This document shows, piece after piece, positions 31,906 to 42,705 of a stretch of DNA of 64,000 nucleotides. The stretch lies in the NCBI GenBank assembly GCA_038373865.1, contig JAXGGA010001673.1:80130-144129 (forward strand). The letters are read 5' to 3'. Made by a program: the position numbers and the translations under genes. The DNA is from Uloborus plumipes (lineage: Eukaryota; Arthropoda; Arachnida; Araneae; Uloboridae). The notes beneath the pieces are model-generated. The model searched no databases, had not been told where the DNA came from, and was given only the letters and a program-made list of their open reading frames with translations. Positions within the stretch are counted from its first letter, which is position 1; the number at the start of each line of letters is the position of its first letter.

Positions 31906-32431
31906 TGAACTGTAAAAAATGTATGTTGTTTTTACAGTATGATACAGCTATTATTACAGTAATTTTGCAGCAATAAACTGTGAAACTTCTAATTTTACTG
32001 TAATGAACTGTAAAATTGCTATAGTTTCAATTCATTACTGTGCATTTTACAGTTTTAAACTGTATTAACAGTATTACACTGTTGTTTTTACAGTATGATA
32101 CAGCTATTATTACAGTAATTTTGCAGCAATAAACTGTGAAACTTCTAATTTTACTGTAATGAACTGTAAAATTGCTATAGTTTCAATTCATTACTGTGCA
32201 TTTTACAGTTTTAAACTGTATTAACAGTATTACACTGTTGTTTTTACAGTAAAATACAGCTAATTTAATGGTGATAAACTGTAGCATTGTTAATTTTACA
32301 TCAGTTATAAACTGTAAAATTGCTAGTTTTACAGCGATAAACTGTAAAATAGCCAGTTTTATAGTTTATTACTGCGATTTTACAGTTTTAAACTGAAACC
32401 TATGCTTTCAATATTATATTGTAAAAACAAC
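31906..32431. repeat. CTGTAAA repeat cluster with 128-bp duplication
   Basis: The block from gttgtttttacagtatgata to ttaaactgtattaacagtat occurs twice in tandem (from about 31926 and 32084), then diverged units follow to the poly-T tract. Confidence 0.8.

Positions 32432-32486
<55 letters not shown>
32432..32486. repeat. Poly-T tract (~55 nt)
   Basis: Uninterrupted T run joining the CTGTAAA cluster to the inverted repeat at 32501. The poly-Lys ORF on the minus strand is an artefact. Confidence 0.95.
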
Positions 32487-32488
<2 letters not shown>

Positions 32489-32500
32489 CGTGTATCGGTG

Positions 32501-32830
32501 CTTGGCATAAGGAGTAGGAGAACAGGGCGAGAAATTGAAGGGCTTGCTGCAAAAAGGAGGTAGCTCCATTTTCAATGTCTTCAAAATATCTGCATTAAAA
32601 CTTATAGCAGAAAATAGCATTCTAAAAGTTTCTTTAAGTTTTATGAATCCTCTTGTATAACTGTACTGAGAAATCTACAAGAGGATTTTTTAAAACATTA
32701 GAACAGAAAAGGTGACCTTTATTTTAAGTTCTAACTGAGTCAGACATTTTGAAAACATTGAAAATGAAGCTACCTCCTTTTTGCAGCAAGCCTTTCAATT
32801 CTCTTCTGCTTATTCTTCTCGCTCGAGCTT
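32501..32830. repeat. Inverted repeat (~85-bp arms)
   Basis: 32501-32590 (aggagtaggagaac...ttcaatgtcttcaaaat) pairs with 32746-32830 on the opposite strand, with a central caagaggatt inverted pair (32648 / 32679). Likely a MITE or foldback remnant; no TSD found. Confidence 0.75.
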
Positions 32831-33486
32831 CTTCGACCACCTTTGGAAAGCAGAACTACAACTTCGGCAGCGAGATTAAAAGGAAGGAACGGATCGCATT
32901 GCCGCCCTCTCATTTCGCGGGCCCCACCCCGCGATTAAAAAAGAAAAAATTGTATCTGTTGCCGTCGAACGCTGAAAACAAATCTTGTGTTTTGTTTCTG
33001 CAGCCTTCGATTTTCATCGCTTTCGAGAAAGAGTTCTTGGAACAGGAAAGAAAACGAAACGGCGGAGGATGAAACGGGTTTGCGATGCACGTCTGCCACC
33101 AGAAATTAATTTTGGAGGTGCATATCGTCATTGTGATAACTAACGCAATTTCTAGAATTGAAGGGCTTTGTGAGTCATCAGTGTTCAAAGTTTTATTGTT
33201 GTAGTTGTTGGAGCTTTTTTTGTTTTCTTTTTTTGTCATTAGTGTGCGTATGAAATCAGTCTATTCACATCTTCTGTTTGATGTACCGAGAGTTATTTGC
33301 TCAGCTGTATCCATTGCTTACCATTGTAGAGAGTGCTCGTTTTTAAAATGTAACTTAGCCCCTTTATCCTCCAAGTAATTCAATTATCACTTGGTGAACA
33401 CCAAACAATTGCTGTATCTAATTTTTTTTCATCGATTTAAACTGTTTAATTGTTGGAATTTATTTATTTATTTATTTTTATAAAGT
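32831..33486. other. Moderately GC-rich, possibly unique DNA
   Basis: 32850-33090 is less AT-rich than its surroundings, with gcgggccccaccccgcg and a tgttttgtttctgcag acceptor-like site at 32986-33001 followed by about 45 open codons in one frame. No domain is recognised and the evidence is too thin to call a gene. Confidence 0.35.
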
Positions 33487-34272
33487 AACTAGCAGAACCC
33501 GGCAGACGTTGTTCTGCCTAGATGTATATTTCGTCTCCACATGGTGTTTTGGATGTAAAAATCTATAAAGCGTTGATGAAAATAGGCATGAAAGATTTTT
33601 AAAATTCTAAATCAAGCAAAGTTATCTTCTGATAAAGTTATTCAATTTTCAGAAAGTCTATTCAATAAAAAAGTTCATTTTCCTTTAAAACTATAAAACT
33701 TTGTTCTGTAGAGTTGGAAAACACAGATGTCCACTTCTTAAAAAGTTAATAAAGTCACTTAGAAGGCTAAACTAAGCTTAACAACAATGGCGGACTTGTT
33801 GAAATTTCGCAATGTTAAAGATGCAAATGATACTTAAACTTGACAGTACTTGAAGAAACTTCTTAAAACAGAAAAGTAACACATCCTTTTGAATAAGAAA
33901 AAAAGCATGGAGGAATGGTTGTACTTAAGTAATTTGATGGCATAAGCAATCGGGAAATACTCGTCCATACGCACAACCGTTTGAAAATTAAGTAACAACA
34001 TATCTAATGCGAAGAAATGAGTTCCATAAATTTTGCACGTGTGGCACAATTTGAGCAAGCATGAATATATTATTCGCAAGGCTGAAAACAATTTTAATGA
34101 CCTATTTGGTGCTCAATACCCACCATTCCGTACGTCGTTAATAATTTTTAACATTGCGCTTAATGACAAATATTACGAACATGAAAAAGCAAACACCTTA
34201 AAAAATATGGTAGCATTTGAGTACTGTCATGCAATAATATGTTTGTCTGAGAAGGAAACATATTTAATCAGG

Positions 34273-35970
34273 TAGGGGAAAGTACCCCAATACGGGATAG
34301 CTAACCTATTCTTCGCTTTATTTCTTATTGTATATAAGTTACATTCCAAAATTAGACGCCATTTAAAAGTATACACCTTTTACATTACTAAAATTACCTT
34401 TGTCATATTTGTTCGATATTATTTATGTGAAAAATACTGGTTTCAAAAAGTCTTATACGATCCCGTTTTACCCGACCAAGGGTGGGTAAAACGGGATAGG
34501 GAATTGTATGTTACTATTGTGTACTGATTTTACTTTTGATTTAGTTTTTAGACCAAAAATAGGCTACGTACCGTAAAATGGGGTGTATAGGAACAGCGGG
34601 GTCAATCGGAACAAAACTTCCCGACCGTACAAAGAAATTCTTCATAAATATACTATTGGGTATTTTTCGCCATGAATTTTTTTTTAGAAAGGTAAGATCA
34701 TAGGAAGTAGGAAAAAATTACTTTTGTCAATCTGGCAACGCTACTGGCTTCTAAGGAGGGCTGCTCGTGGAATACTAGAAAACATCATTTTAATAGACTG
34801 CAAAATTTCATATGCAAGAACAAACCTTCTTATATTTAAAAACTAAGAGTGGTATGTTTCAATTATACATGTATCTGAACAACAGAATACCTCATTCCAA
34901 CTCAAGTTTATATGGACTTCTTGTTATAAATGCGGTTTTCCTTCTTCTATTATCGTGTTTATTTTTAGGTCTTGGTCTAATCACTCGTGGTGGAGGTAGA
35001 ATTTCTTTGAGTGATATAGAAAATGGCATTGAAGGACGACAGTTTAGTCCAAGTCCTTTGACTCCTGTTGAAGTGAACGGTTGGATAAGGCCTGCATTTG
35101 TGCTAGTGTTATCGCTGCACTAAGTGATTCTTTCAATACTGTCTCTAGTGGTTGTGATGACAGCAAACTCTTAGATTCTATGACTGAATTTGAAGATCCT
35201 TCGGATCTGATCTCATTCTGTTGCAGATTTAATGGGTGTTAGGATGTCATGTTCTGAGCATCCAGCAATGGGTGATCTGTTGGAAGAGAGGAAGCGAAGA
35301 GATATTCAGGAAAGACATCTGGGGTTATATAGGAAAATGCCTGTTTTCGTGAACCCATTCACAGCAGTTTCGATAAGAGCTGCTCGTTAAAATGCTGCAT
35401 TGAACATATTTCCTACTTCGTAGATAGTAATCCCTTTGTCAGGATGGTTGAACATCCACTTGCGAACCTTTAGCTCGCTTCGTGCTGCTTAAACACATTG
35501 AAAAAATATTAATGGAAATGGTCGGGTAAAACGGGACACATTAAAATTGTATCCCGTTTTGGGCACCCTAAAAGTGTCCCGTTTTGCCCGACCATGATGC
35601 TTTTGACAACATAAAGGGCTGACTCCGGAACCGCCATTCACTAGCAATATTTATTTACATGAAATTGTTGCTAAAAGAGCTATGAACAAAATACAGTTCT
35701 AACCGGAATTGTTCCGAATTACGGAGAACCACTATTCTAGTTGTTCTGCAGTCGAAAAAAGTAAAAAGTAAGTAAAAATCTCAATTGAAAACTTTGAAAA
35801 AATATTTCTTTGCGAAATACGTGGCTAGAGTTGAGATATTAACTGAGTATGCTGTCATGGAGGTCGGGAACCAGTTTAGCCTGTCTCCTGTGAGATAGTA
35901 CCACCAGTCAAGCTCCAACGCCCACTATCCCGTTTTGCCCGCCTATCCCGTTTTGGGCAACTCTCCCCTA
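34273..35970. mobile_element. TIR element with TAGGGGA(A/G)AGT ends and coding remnants
   Basis: Ends TAGGGGAAAGTACCCCAATA and (minus) TAGGGGAGAGTTGCCCAAAA, each followed by repeated acgggata motifs (34292, 34489, 35538, 35580, 35931, 35946). Flanks can be read as TA duplications (pogo-like) or as imperfect 8-mers (taatcagg / tttatcac; hAT-like). The centre (34812-35390) has broken ORFs, e.g. RISLSDIENGIEGRQFSPSP, suggesting a decayed transposase of uncertain family. Confidence 0.6.
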
Positions 35971-36199
35971 TTTATCACACACAAATAATTTTTTCTAATT
36001 TTCGAAAACAAAAATAGTTGCGTAGCAAAGCGCCTTGGAAAATTTCAATGAGCAGTTTGCACATGTGAGGAATATGCAATATTTAAGTTGATTTCAATAA
36101 ATTATAACTCACTATTTCCGAAAATATGCTTTTCCATGCAAAAAATGCTTTATGTTAATAAGTATTCAATTTTAAAGTGAGAGAAAATTGACTAAAAGT

Positions 36200-36300
36200 C
36201 ACTTGACGCGAAAACGCAACGTGATTGGCCTGACGTCACTGTGCCCTTTGCTACTTTGTTTACGTTTTCGCTACGGTAGTATGCTGGCGAAAGCAATGAT
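36200..36300. promoter_or_regulatory. CCAAT + CRE cluster
   Basis: Inverted CCAAT ATTGG (36224-36228) immediately before a full cAMP-response element TGACGTCA (36231-36238), in a locally GC-rich patch. Located inside the dispersed repeat, so it is probably a transposon promoter if used at all. Confidence 0.3.
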
Positions 36301-37214
36301 CGGTGTTTTTGTCAGGTTCAATAATGTTCTTCAAACTTCTAATACAGCTTTTTATTGTGTTTAATAAATGCTGTGTCCCTTCTAGATTGTAATGGACAGT
36401 TATGAGTGCCAGATATTGTGTCTTCGGCAGATGTGAGATTGTTTACTTCGCTCAGTGCCGGTTTTACAATTTTTCTTAAGCCGTTGCTTAACGTAGGAAA
36501 TGCCCATTCTCCATCAAGTTTTTAATGGATTTCCTACGCAAAAATGAATGTTCAACTGCTGAAACGGAAAAAAAAGTATTTTCGCTACATTTTTATATCT
36601 GCAGCCTAAATGGAATGTGAGCATTATATTGGTGGAGTTTAAATTATTACGTTCGAACATTTTTCTCGTTTATAATTTTAAATTGGGAGTACACTCATGG
36701 TTTTTACTGTAAAGCTATCCTATAACTTGTTTCAATAACCTTATTGAATTACTTAAAAATAAAAGAAAGTACATATCTACTTTACATGGTTATTTTCTAG
36801 CTGAAAACTTAGCTATAATTATTAGACTCTTGGTTTTTCTGCTTTGAAAAATATGATTCAAAACCTTTGGTGGTCAAAGCCAACAGAATGTTAATTGAAT
36901 TTGACATTGACTTCCTTTTATCTTTATCATGAACAAGGAGTGAATGTTTAATAATTAATTGCATTTTCTTATTTGCTCAATAATTACCATTCTTTTATTA
37001 GTGTATTATGTAACATTAAAGTAAATAAAAATAAAATGCAGCTCTCTCTTTGGAAATGAAAAGTTCAGAGCTGAAAAATAGTCGTTTGGAAAAGAAATCT
37101 AACTCATAATTATAAGGTACTAGCAGTACCCGCACGGCGATGCCCGTGCAATAAATGTAAAGGAAGTTAACTAAATAAAGTTTAACTCACTCTTAAGACT
37201 TTTCTTCTTTTCGT

Positions 37215-37234
37215 GTGTGTGTGTGTGTGTGTGT
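37215..37234. repeat. (TG)n microsatellite
   Basis: About ten TG units following cttttcgtg. Confidence 0.9.
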
Positions 37235-38584
37235 GACTAACTTATTTATTTTTAGCGAAATTTTTACGTTTCAATGGAACTTTTGACACAACTGTAGAGC
37301 CAAGATTTTCGAAAACTCTCAACGACCACAACAATATTGCCCTTGAAATTTAATATAATTCACCGATTTAACCGTAGTTTTAATGTAAAATTGGTCGCCA
37401 AATCTAAATTTATTAACATAGGGAACCGATTGTATCAGGTAGATCAGCCACAACCATTCTTCCATGATTTTAATGTGAACATTAAAAGGAAAGAAATATA
37501 ATGTCTTTCGTACCATCTCTTTGAAGTGATTACAATCTAACAGTGACCCTCAAATAATCAAGATTTCACTGGCCGGGAAGTTTGGAAAATTTCCCGGTTA
37601 ACTGAACAGCGGTGTTACAGAAAATGTCAGAATGGAACTATTATTATTAAAAATTTAGTGATGGCGGCATTAAATACATGTTTTAAACATGCAATAAAAT
37701 ACGCTTTAAACTGCAAACAACTACTGTTCCTTCCCAGACCGTTTTATTTTTCTTTGAGTTGGAGAAAGTAGTGTTTCACTGGCTGGGAGGTTTGGTAAAT
37801 TTCCTGATTGTCGCCAAACTTTACGACGCCAAATGCGAAGAGGAACAGAATAGACATCCCTAAATTTTTAACAATGATAGTTCCATTGTGACATTTTCGG
37901 GAACCCCGAATTTTGAGGAAGTCAACTTAATAAATTTAAATTCACTTTAACCTCCTCTGAAGAAAAAATATTATATCCTTTAGTTCAAATGCGCTCCACA
38001 ACCTTTTAAATTCCACTTAAAGTCATGTTAAAGTTTAAATCAATTCGCCAAATAAATATAAGAGACAGAAAGTTAAGTAAGTAACAGGAGATATTAATTA
38101 ATCAAATTGAATAAATTTTCAAGGCTTAAATCTATACGCAAATTTAAACCACAAAGTAACTTCAGGGACAAAAGAGCAGCTGATCAGGAAAATGGCTCTA
38201 GTGTTTCAGTTCTGCGTAGAGTTAGGCCTTGAAAATTGATTAAATTTGATTAATTAATATCTCCTGTCCTAATTAACGGACAGAAACGTGCTAAAACTTT
38301 TCTTTTTCAGAAAAAAAAAAAACCCTTTCCAACGATATATAATGTTTTGGGGTGGGGGAAGGTTTTCCCCCCTCAATTATGGCGGATACACCAAAAATGA
38401 GACTAATTAATTAATTTAAAAATAACTAATTCGAAATTAAAAATTTGGGCTTCGAAGTGCACGAGGGCGGGGTACGTTCGAATTTTTGAGCCAAGTTTCA
38501 GGTCTGTAGGTGCTGTGGGGGCTTCTGGCCAGCGGTTACAAACGTACAAACGACAAACGAACACCGTCATCTTTATATATATAG

Positions 38585-39282
38585 ATAAAAATGTAAAGCT
38601 TCATTAAATTGCTTCCATGCTTCTACTGTGTGCACAGTATAATCCAATAAAAACCGTGGTTGATCAAAAATCAGTAGAATGCTGACTAAATTCGATATTG
38701 ATTTTCTGTGTACTGAGTCATAAATCAAATAACTACTGCTTAATTTTTAATACTTAATTATATTAGCTTCATAATTGGTATAATTTAATTTTCCATTACA
38801 TTATGCAGCATCCAAGTAAATAAAAAAATTGCATGGCGTAATTTGCACTTTAATCGTTTCTTTTTTTTTGTGTGTGTTACACAAAAATAAACAAATAAAG
38901 TACAAACCTCTCTGTGGAAATGAAAAACTAAGAAATAAAGCATAGTAATTTGGAAAACAATTTTCAACACATAATTCCAAACTACAAGAATGTAAAGCTT
39001 AATTTCTACCTGCCATAGTTTTGTTACATAATCAACATGATCCAATAAAAACCTTATTAACTGGATTAAAATCTACTTCCTGTTATTTTTGTCATTGATC
39101 ATAAAGTTAATATTTAATAATTGATTTAATTACTTGCTTAATGATTACCTCTATTAAAGTACTCATTGTGCAGTATTTCAATATAAAGATAAATAAATAA
39201 ATAAAAATTTAAAATAAAGAACAAATGACTCTTTTTTTTGGGGGGGGGGATTGAAACTGAAGAAAATACTGAAAAATAACTT
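38585..39282. other. AT-rich spacer
   Basis: Two diverged, similar stretches (tgatcaaaaatcagtagaat... and ...tccaataaaaaccttattaa) hint at an old duplication. No gene or element recognised. Confidence 0.4.
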
Positions 39283-39449
39283 AGTCTCGCAAGCTGTAAT
39301 TTTCGTGGAAACTGAGAAATCGGCATTTCGCAAGCGGAAAATTTCGCGAATTTTAAATTAACAAAACCGAAACTTGAGAAAAAAAAAATCTCGAGGTTAA
39401 AACTTTCGCGATTCGGGCCAGCTGACAAAAAAAGTAGCTTTTCTGTAAA
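39283..39449. mobile_element. Degenerate copy of the CTGTAAAGGCC MITE
   Basis: Shares gaaaatttcgcgaatttt, acagaaccgaaa-like (acaaaaccgaaacttgagaa) and ctttcgcgatt blocks with 15729-16162, and ends in a worn tagcttttctgtaaa. The Tc1 element at 39452 inserted at its end. Confidence 0.65.
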
Positions 39450-39451
39450 TA

Positions 39452-40669
39452 CACTGAAGTGACAAAAGTCATGGGATAGCAATATGCAAATTTTCAGATG
39501 GCAGTAGCATCGCATAGAACAGGTATAAATGCGCAGTGCTTTTACAGAGCTTTCATTTCTGTTCAAGTTATTCATGTGAAGAGGTTTTAACGTGATGATG
39601 ACCGCACGACGTGAATTAACAGACTTTGAACGCGGAATGTTAGTTGGAGCTAGACGCATGGGTCATGCCATTTCGGAAATCGTTAGAGAATTCAACATTC
39701 CCAGATCCACTGTGTCAAGAGTGTGCCGAGAGTATGAAATTTCAGGCATAACATCCCACCATGGACAGCGCAGTGGTCGACCGCCTGCACTTAAAGATCG
39801 AGACCTGCGACGTCTGCAAAGAGTCGTAAATTCTAACAGACAAGCAACACTGCGTCAAATCACCGTAGAAATCAATGTGGGACGTACAATGGACGTGTCT
39901 GCTAGAACTGTGCGGAGAAATTTGGATTTCTTGGGCTATTCCAGCAGAAGACCGACTCGAGTGCCTTTACTGACAGAACGACATCGCTTGCAGCGACTCT
40001 CGTGGGCACGTGAGCATATAGGTTGGTCCCTAGATGAATGGAAAACCGTGGCCTGGTCCGATGAGTCACGATTTCAGCTGGTAAGAGCCGATGGTAGGGT
40101 TCGAGTGTGGCGCAGACCCCACGAAGCCATGGACCCAAACTGTCAGCAAGGCACTGTTCAAGCTGGTGGTGGCTCCGTAATGGTGTGGGCTGTTTTTTCA
40201 GGGCATGGACTTGGTCCTCTAGTGCGACTGGACCGAACATTGACTGGAAATGCTTATGTGCAGCTACTTGGAGATCACTTGCAGCCATTCATGGACTTCA
40301 TGTACCCAAACAACGATGGGATTTTTATGGATGACAATGCGCCATGTCACCGGGCCACAACTGTTCGCAATTGGTTTGAAGAAAATTCTGGACAATTCCA
40401 ACGAATGATTTGGCCACCTAGATCGCCCGACATGAATCCCATTGAGCATTTATGGGACACCATCGAGAGGTCTGTTCGTGCCCAAAATCCTGCCCCATCA
40501 ACGCTTTCACAATTATGGACGTCTATCGAGACAGCATGGCTCAATATTCCTGCAGAAGACTTCCAACGACTTGTTGAGTCCATGCCACGTCGAGTTGTTG
40601 CACTTCGCCGGGCAAAAGGAGGGCCGACACGATATTAAGAGGTATACCATGACTTTTGTCACTTCAGTG
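39452..40669 (+). mobile_element. Complete Tc1-like transposon (1218 bp), intact ORF
   Basis: TIRs CACTGAAGTGACAAAAGTCA(TGG) are identical at both ends over about 23 bp, with TA duplications at 39450-39451 and 40670-40671. The transposase ORF is open throughout, 143 bp from the left end and 31 bp from the right end. Perfect ends, TSD and ORF mark a recent, possibly active insertion. Confidence 0.95.
39595..40638 (+). CDS. Tc1/mariner transposase (DD36E spacing), apparently intact
   Basis: Cut-and-paste transposase that would bind the element's TIRs and insert at TA. I start it at the ATG at 39595 (347 aa); a GTG precedes it in frame. N-terminal paired-like DNA-binding region: first HTH (FERGMLVGARRMGHAISEIV, STVSRVCREYE), GRPP AT-hook-like motif near residue 61, then a second HTH (LRQITVEIN..SARTVRRNL). 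The catalytic domain has D156 (AWSDESRF), D247 (FMDDNAPCH) and E284 (NPIEHLWD), with 36 residues between the last two. Tc1 usually has 34; a 36 spacing is known in some Tc1-like subgroups. The GGGSVMVWAVF and SMPRRVVALRRAKGGPTRY-type C-terminus are family hallmarks. Length equals the family norm and no stop or frameshift is seen. It probably lacks introns and is driven by the 5' TIR region; whether it is expressed is unknown. Confidence 0.95.
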   Translation: MMTARRELTDFERGMLVGARRMGHAISEIVREFNIPRSTVSRVCREYEISGITSHHGQRSGRPPALKDRDLRRLQRVVNSNRQATLRQITVEINVGRTMDVSARTVRRNLDFLGYSSRRPTRVPLLTERHRLQRLSWAREHIGWSLDEWKTVAWSDESRFQLVRADGRVRVWRRPHEAMDPNCQQGTVQAGGGSVMVWAVFSGHGLGPLVRLDRTLTGNAYVQLLGDHLQPFMDFMYPNNDGIFMDDNAPCHRATTVRNWFEENSGQFQRMIWPPRSPDMNPIEHLWDTIERSVRAQNPAPSTLSQLWTSIETAWLNIPAEDFQRLVESMPRRVVALRRAKGGPTRY

Positions 40670-40671
40670 TA

Positions 40672-42102
40672 TGAAAATAGTGATGTGAAAAACCAACTAC
40701 ACCATGCAATACAAGGTACAGATAAATTGGCCTCTATGGTTATTAAAGTTAATAGATATAATTTGTTTAAAATTGGGTGATAAAAGTCAATTAAATGTTG
40801 AACTGGATTCACTGTTAATTTTTTATCTTTGTTATGAAATCAGAAACTGATATTTAATAATTATTATCCTATCAATTAGTGTAAAAACTAGTTCAATTTT
40901 GATATTTTTACTGCTAAAAATGTTCCTATTATTCTCACACGGCAAAAAAGCTAAATTTTTTCTTAATATTTAACATTGAAATTAGAAATAACTTATTTAC
41001 TTGCCGAAAAGTGATCCTCACAGCACCAATGAGAGGTTTTGTTGGATAGTTTATTGTTCTTTTTCTCATCTGTTCTCACTGCATTTATCTATGCTTTTCG
41101 TTTGGTAGGATATTTTAGAACGCTAAAAAATAGCTTGTCAGGCTTATTATAGGTTGTATTTTTGCAACAAGGGACAAGGCAATACTTATAACTACCCTTT
41201 TTAGTCTCTGCAATGCTCTAAATTTTATAAATAGGTAGTATTTATCAAAAGTAGGGAACCATAACTCTAAAACGCAAGCCGAATCGGTCTTCTACTAGCG
41301 ATTGGCGCGGCGCCGCTGTGCATTGTGACGTCACATCAGCGGCCATCTTGATTGCAGTGTTTTCCCGCGAAATTTTTAAAGCCAACTTTAAATATTAATA
41401 TCTTTTCTCACAGAGATCGTATAATTTAAACATAGGTATCGTTTTTCACGTCTTTTTCTGCTCTACATTTTGGAACTAAGAACGAAAAACGTGCAAAGAG
41501 CTCATTATTGAAGGTTCTTGGCGCTATTTAAAAAGTCGCCAATTTGGTAGCTAATTTGGGATACCTTGTATAATTCTGAGCCCCTATCCCTTCGATAAAT
41601 AAAGAAACTTACGTATTATCACTTTTGTGAAAGAGAAATTGTTGCCAAATGTTGAGGTTTTCTCTATGAAGCTGATTACTTTTTGGCAATCTAAAATCAA
41701 TTTGAATATTATAGTTGGCGCTAAATGTACACCATTCCGTAAGGCGTTAAAATAATTTCCAACATTGCGGTATATCATAGCAAATAGTATGGACATGAAA
41801 ACGAACTATTGATTGGATGTTTGGCGAGAAAATATAGTAACATACTTTGATTGAAAACAGCAATAGGTATAAAAAACATAATAGTGTTCGTCTGGAAAAT
41901 AATGCATGACATAAGCCCCTACAAATCTAAAAGAGTTCCGAAATATGAAACTGAATCTCATTTGTTTTCAAAAAAAGATTAATCTGTTAATCAAATACCT
42001 TTTTTATCCTTTATACTTGAGATAGTTATTGGGAAAACTTCCATCATTGAGGGCTCTTGGCGCGATTTAAAAGATCGCCAAATTTACGGTAACTGTTTGT
42101 AA
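40672..42102. other. AT-rich spacer with one promoter-like patch
   Basis: No recognisable gene. Short ORFs have no motifs. Includes the CCAAT/CRE/YY1 cluster at 41295-41370 and two similar stretches ending (c/g)ttggcgc(t/g)atttaaaa(a/g)(g/a)tcgcca at about 41515 and 42056, an internal direct repeat. Confidence 0.45.
41295..41370. promoter_or_regulatory. CCAAT + palindromic CRE + YY1-like promoter cluster
   Basis: Within about 60 bp: ATTGG (41301-41305), gcgcggcgccgc, GTGACGTCAC (41325-41334) and GCCATCTTG (41342-41350, the YY1 core). This combination is characteristic of RNA polymerase II promoters, including those of retrotransposons. No adjoining ORF is recognised. Confidence 0.4.
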
Positions 42103-42110
42103 TGATGTTG

Positions 42111-42629
42111 CAGGGGTGCCCACAGGGGGGGGGAGGGGGGAGGGGGGGGGGGCGGGGAGGGGAGGATTATGGCGCGAGTTGCGCCATCAAAACTTGGGGG
42201 GTAGGGGGGATTTTTTAACTAATTTATTTATTAATTTAAATTATTAATTTAATAGTAAATTTATTTTTTAAATTAAATTATTTACTGATTGTTTTGAATG
42301 TAAATTACTCATTAAGTGATTTATTTAATTTAAATTATTTTCTTCTTATTATTTTTTTATTTATTTAAAAAAAATTAATCAAAAAAAAATAGTTATAATT
42401 AAAAATAAATAAATAAAAATATTTAAAAAAATAAATAACTAATATTTAAAAAAAAAATAAACAAAAATATTTTAAAAATATATATATAATATTTAAAGAA
42501 TAAATAAATGATATTTAAAAAAATGAACAAAACAAAAATGAGGGATAAAAATAAAAATCACAATAGAGTTGTGAAAAATTTTGGGTTGGAATTTGGGCCA
42601 TTGAGCTTGGGGGGGGATGGGCACCCCTG
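42111..42629. mobile_element. hAT MITE (CAGGGGTGCCC family)
   Basis: Ends CAGGGGTGCCCACAGGGGG and (minus) CAGGGGTGCCCATCCCCC; subterminal ATGGCGC repeats and a low-complexity A/T core. The flanking bases (atgatgttg / atgattatg) are only imperfectly alike, so the TSD is worn or shifted. Confidence 0.82.
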
Positions 42630-42705
42630 ATGATTATGTGGCAAAATCTTACGAGAGGCGTAGGTCCCTTTCCACCCCTTTGGGTCAGCCACTGTTGGTC
42701 AGCCC

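Larger units (their letters stand above)
33487..38584 (+). repeat. Two ACTAGCAG-type dispersed repeats in tandem, with nested insertion
   Basis: One copy starts ACTAGCAGAACCCGGCAGAC at 33487, a second ACTAGCAGTACCCGCACGGC at 37126. The run ends at 38584 in cgaacaccgtcatctttatatatatagat, the microsatellite-like tail typical of this repeat type. The first copy is interrupted at 34273-35970. tttcactggc(c/t)gggaagtttgg is repeated at about 37567 and 37775. No supported gene; ORFs at 33834-34275 and 37319-37516 lack motifs. Confidence 0.55.

Noticed and set aside
32414..32620. Poly-Lys protein on the minus strand
   Set aside because: Translation of a poly-T tract.
39902..40583. Minus-strand ORFs opposite the Tc1 transposase
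   Set aside because: Antisense shadows of the intact plus-strand gene.
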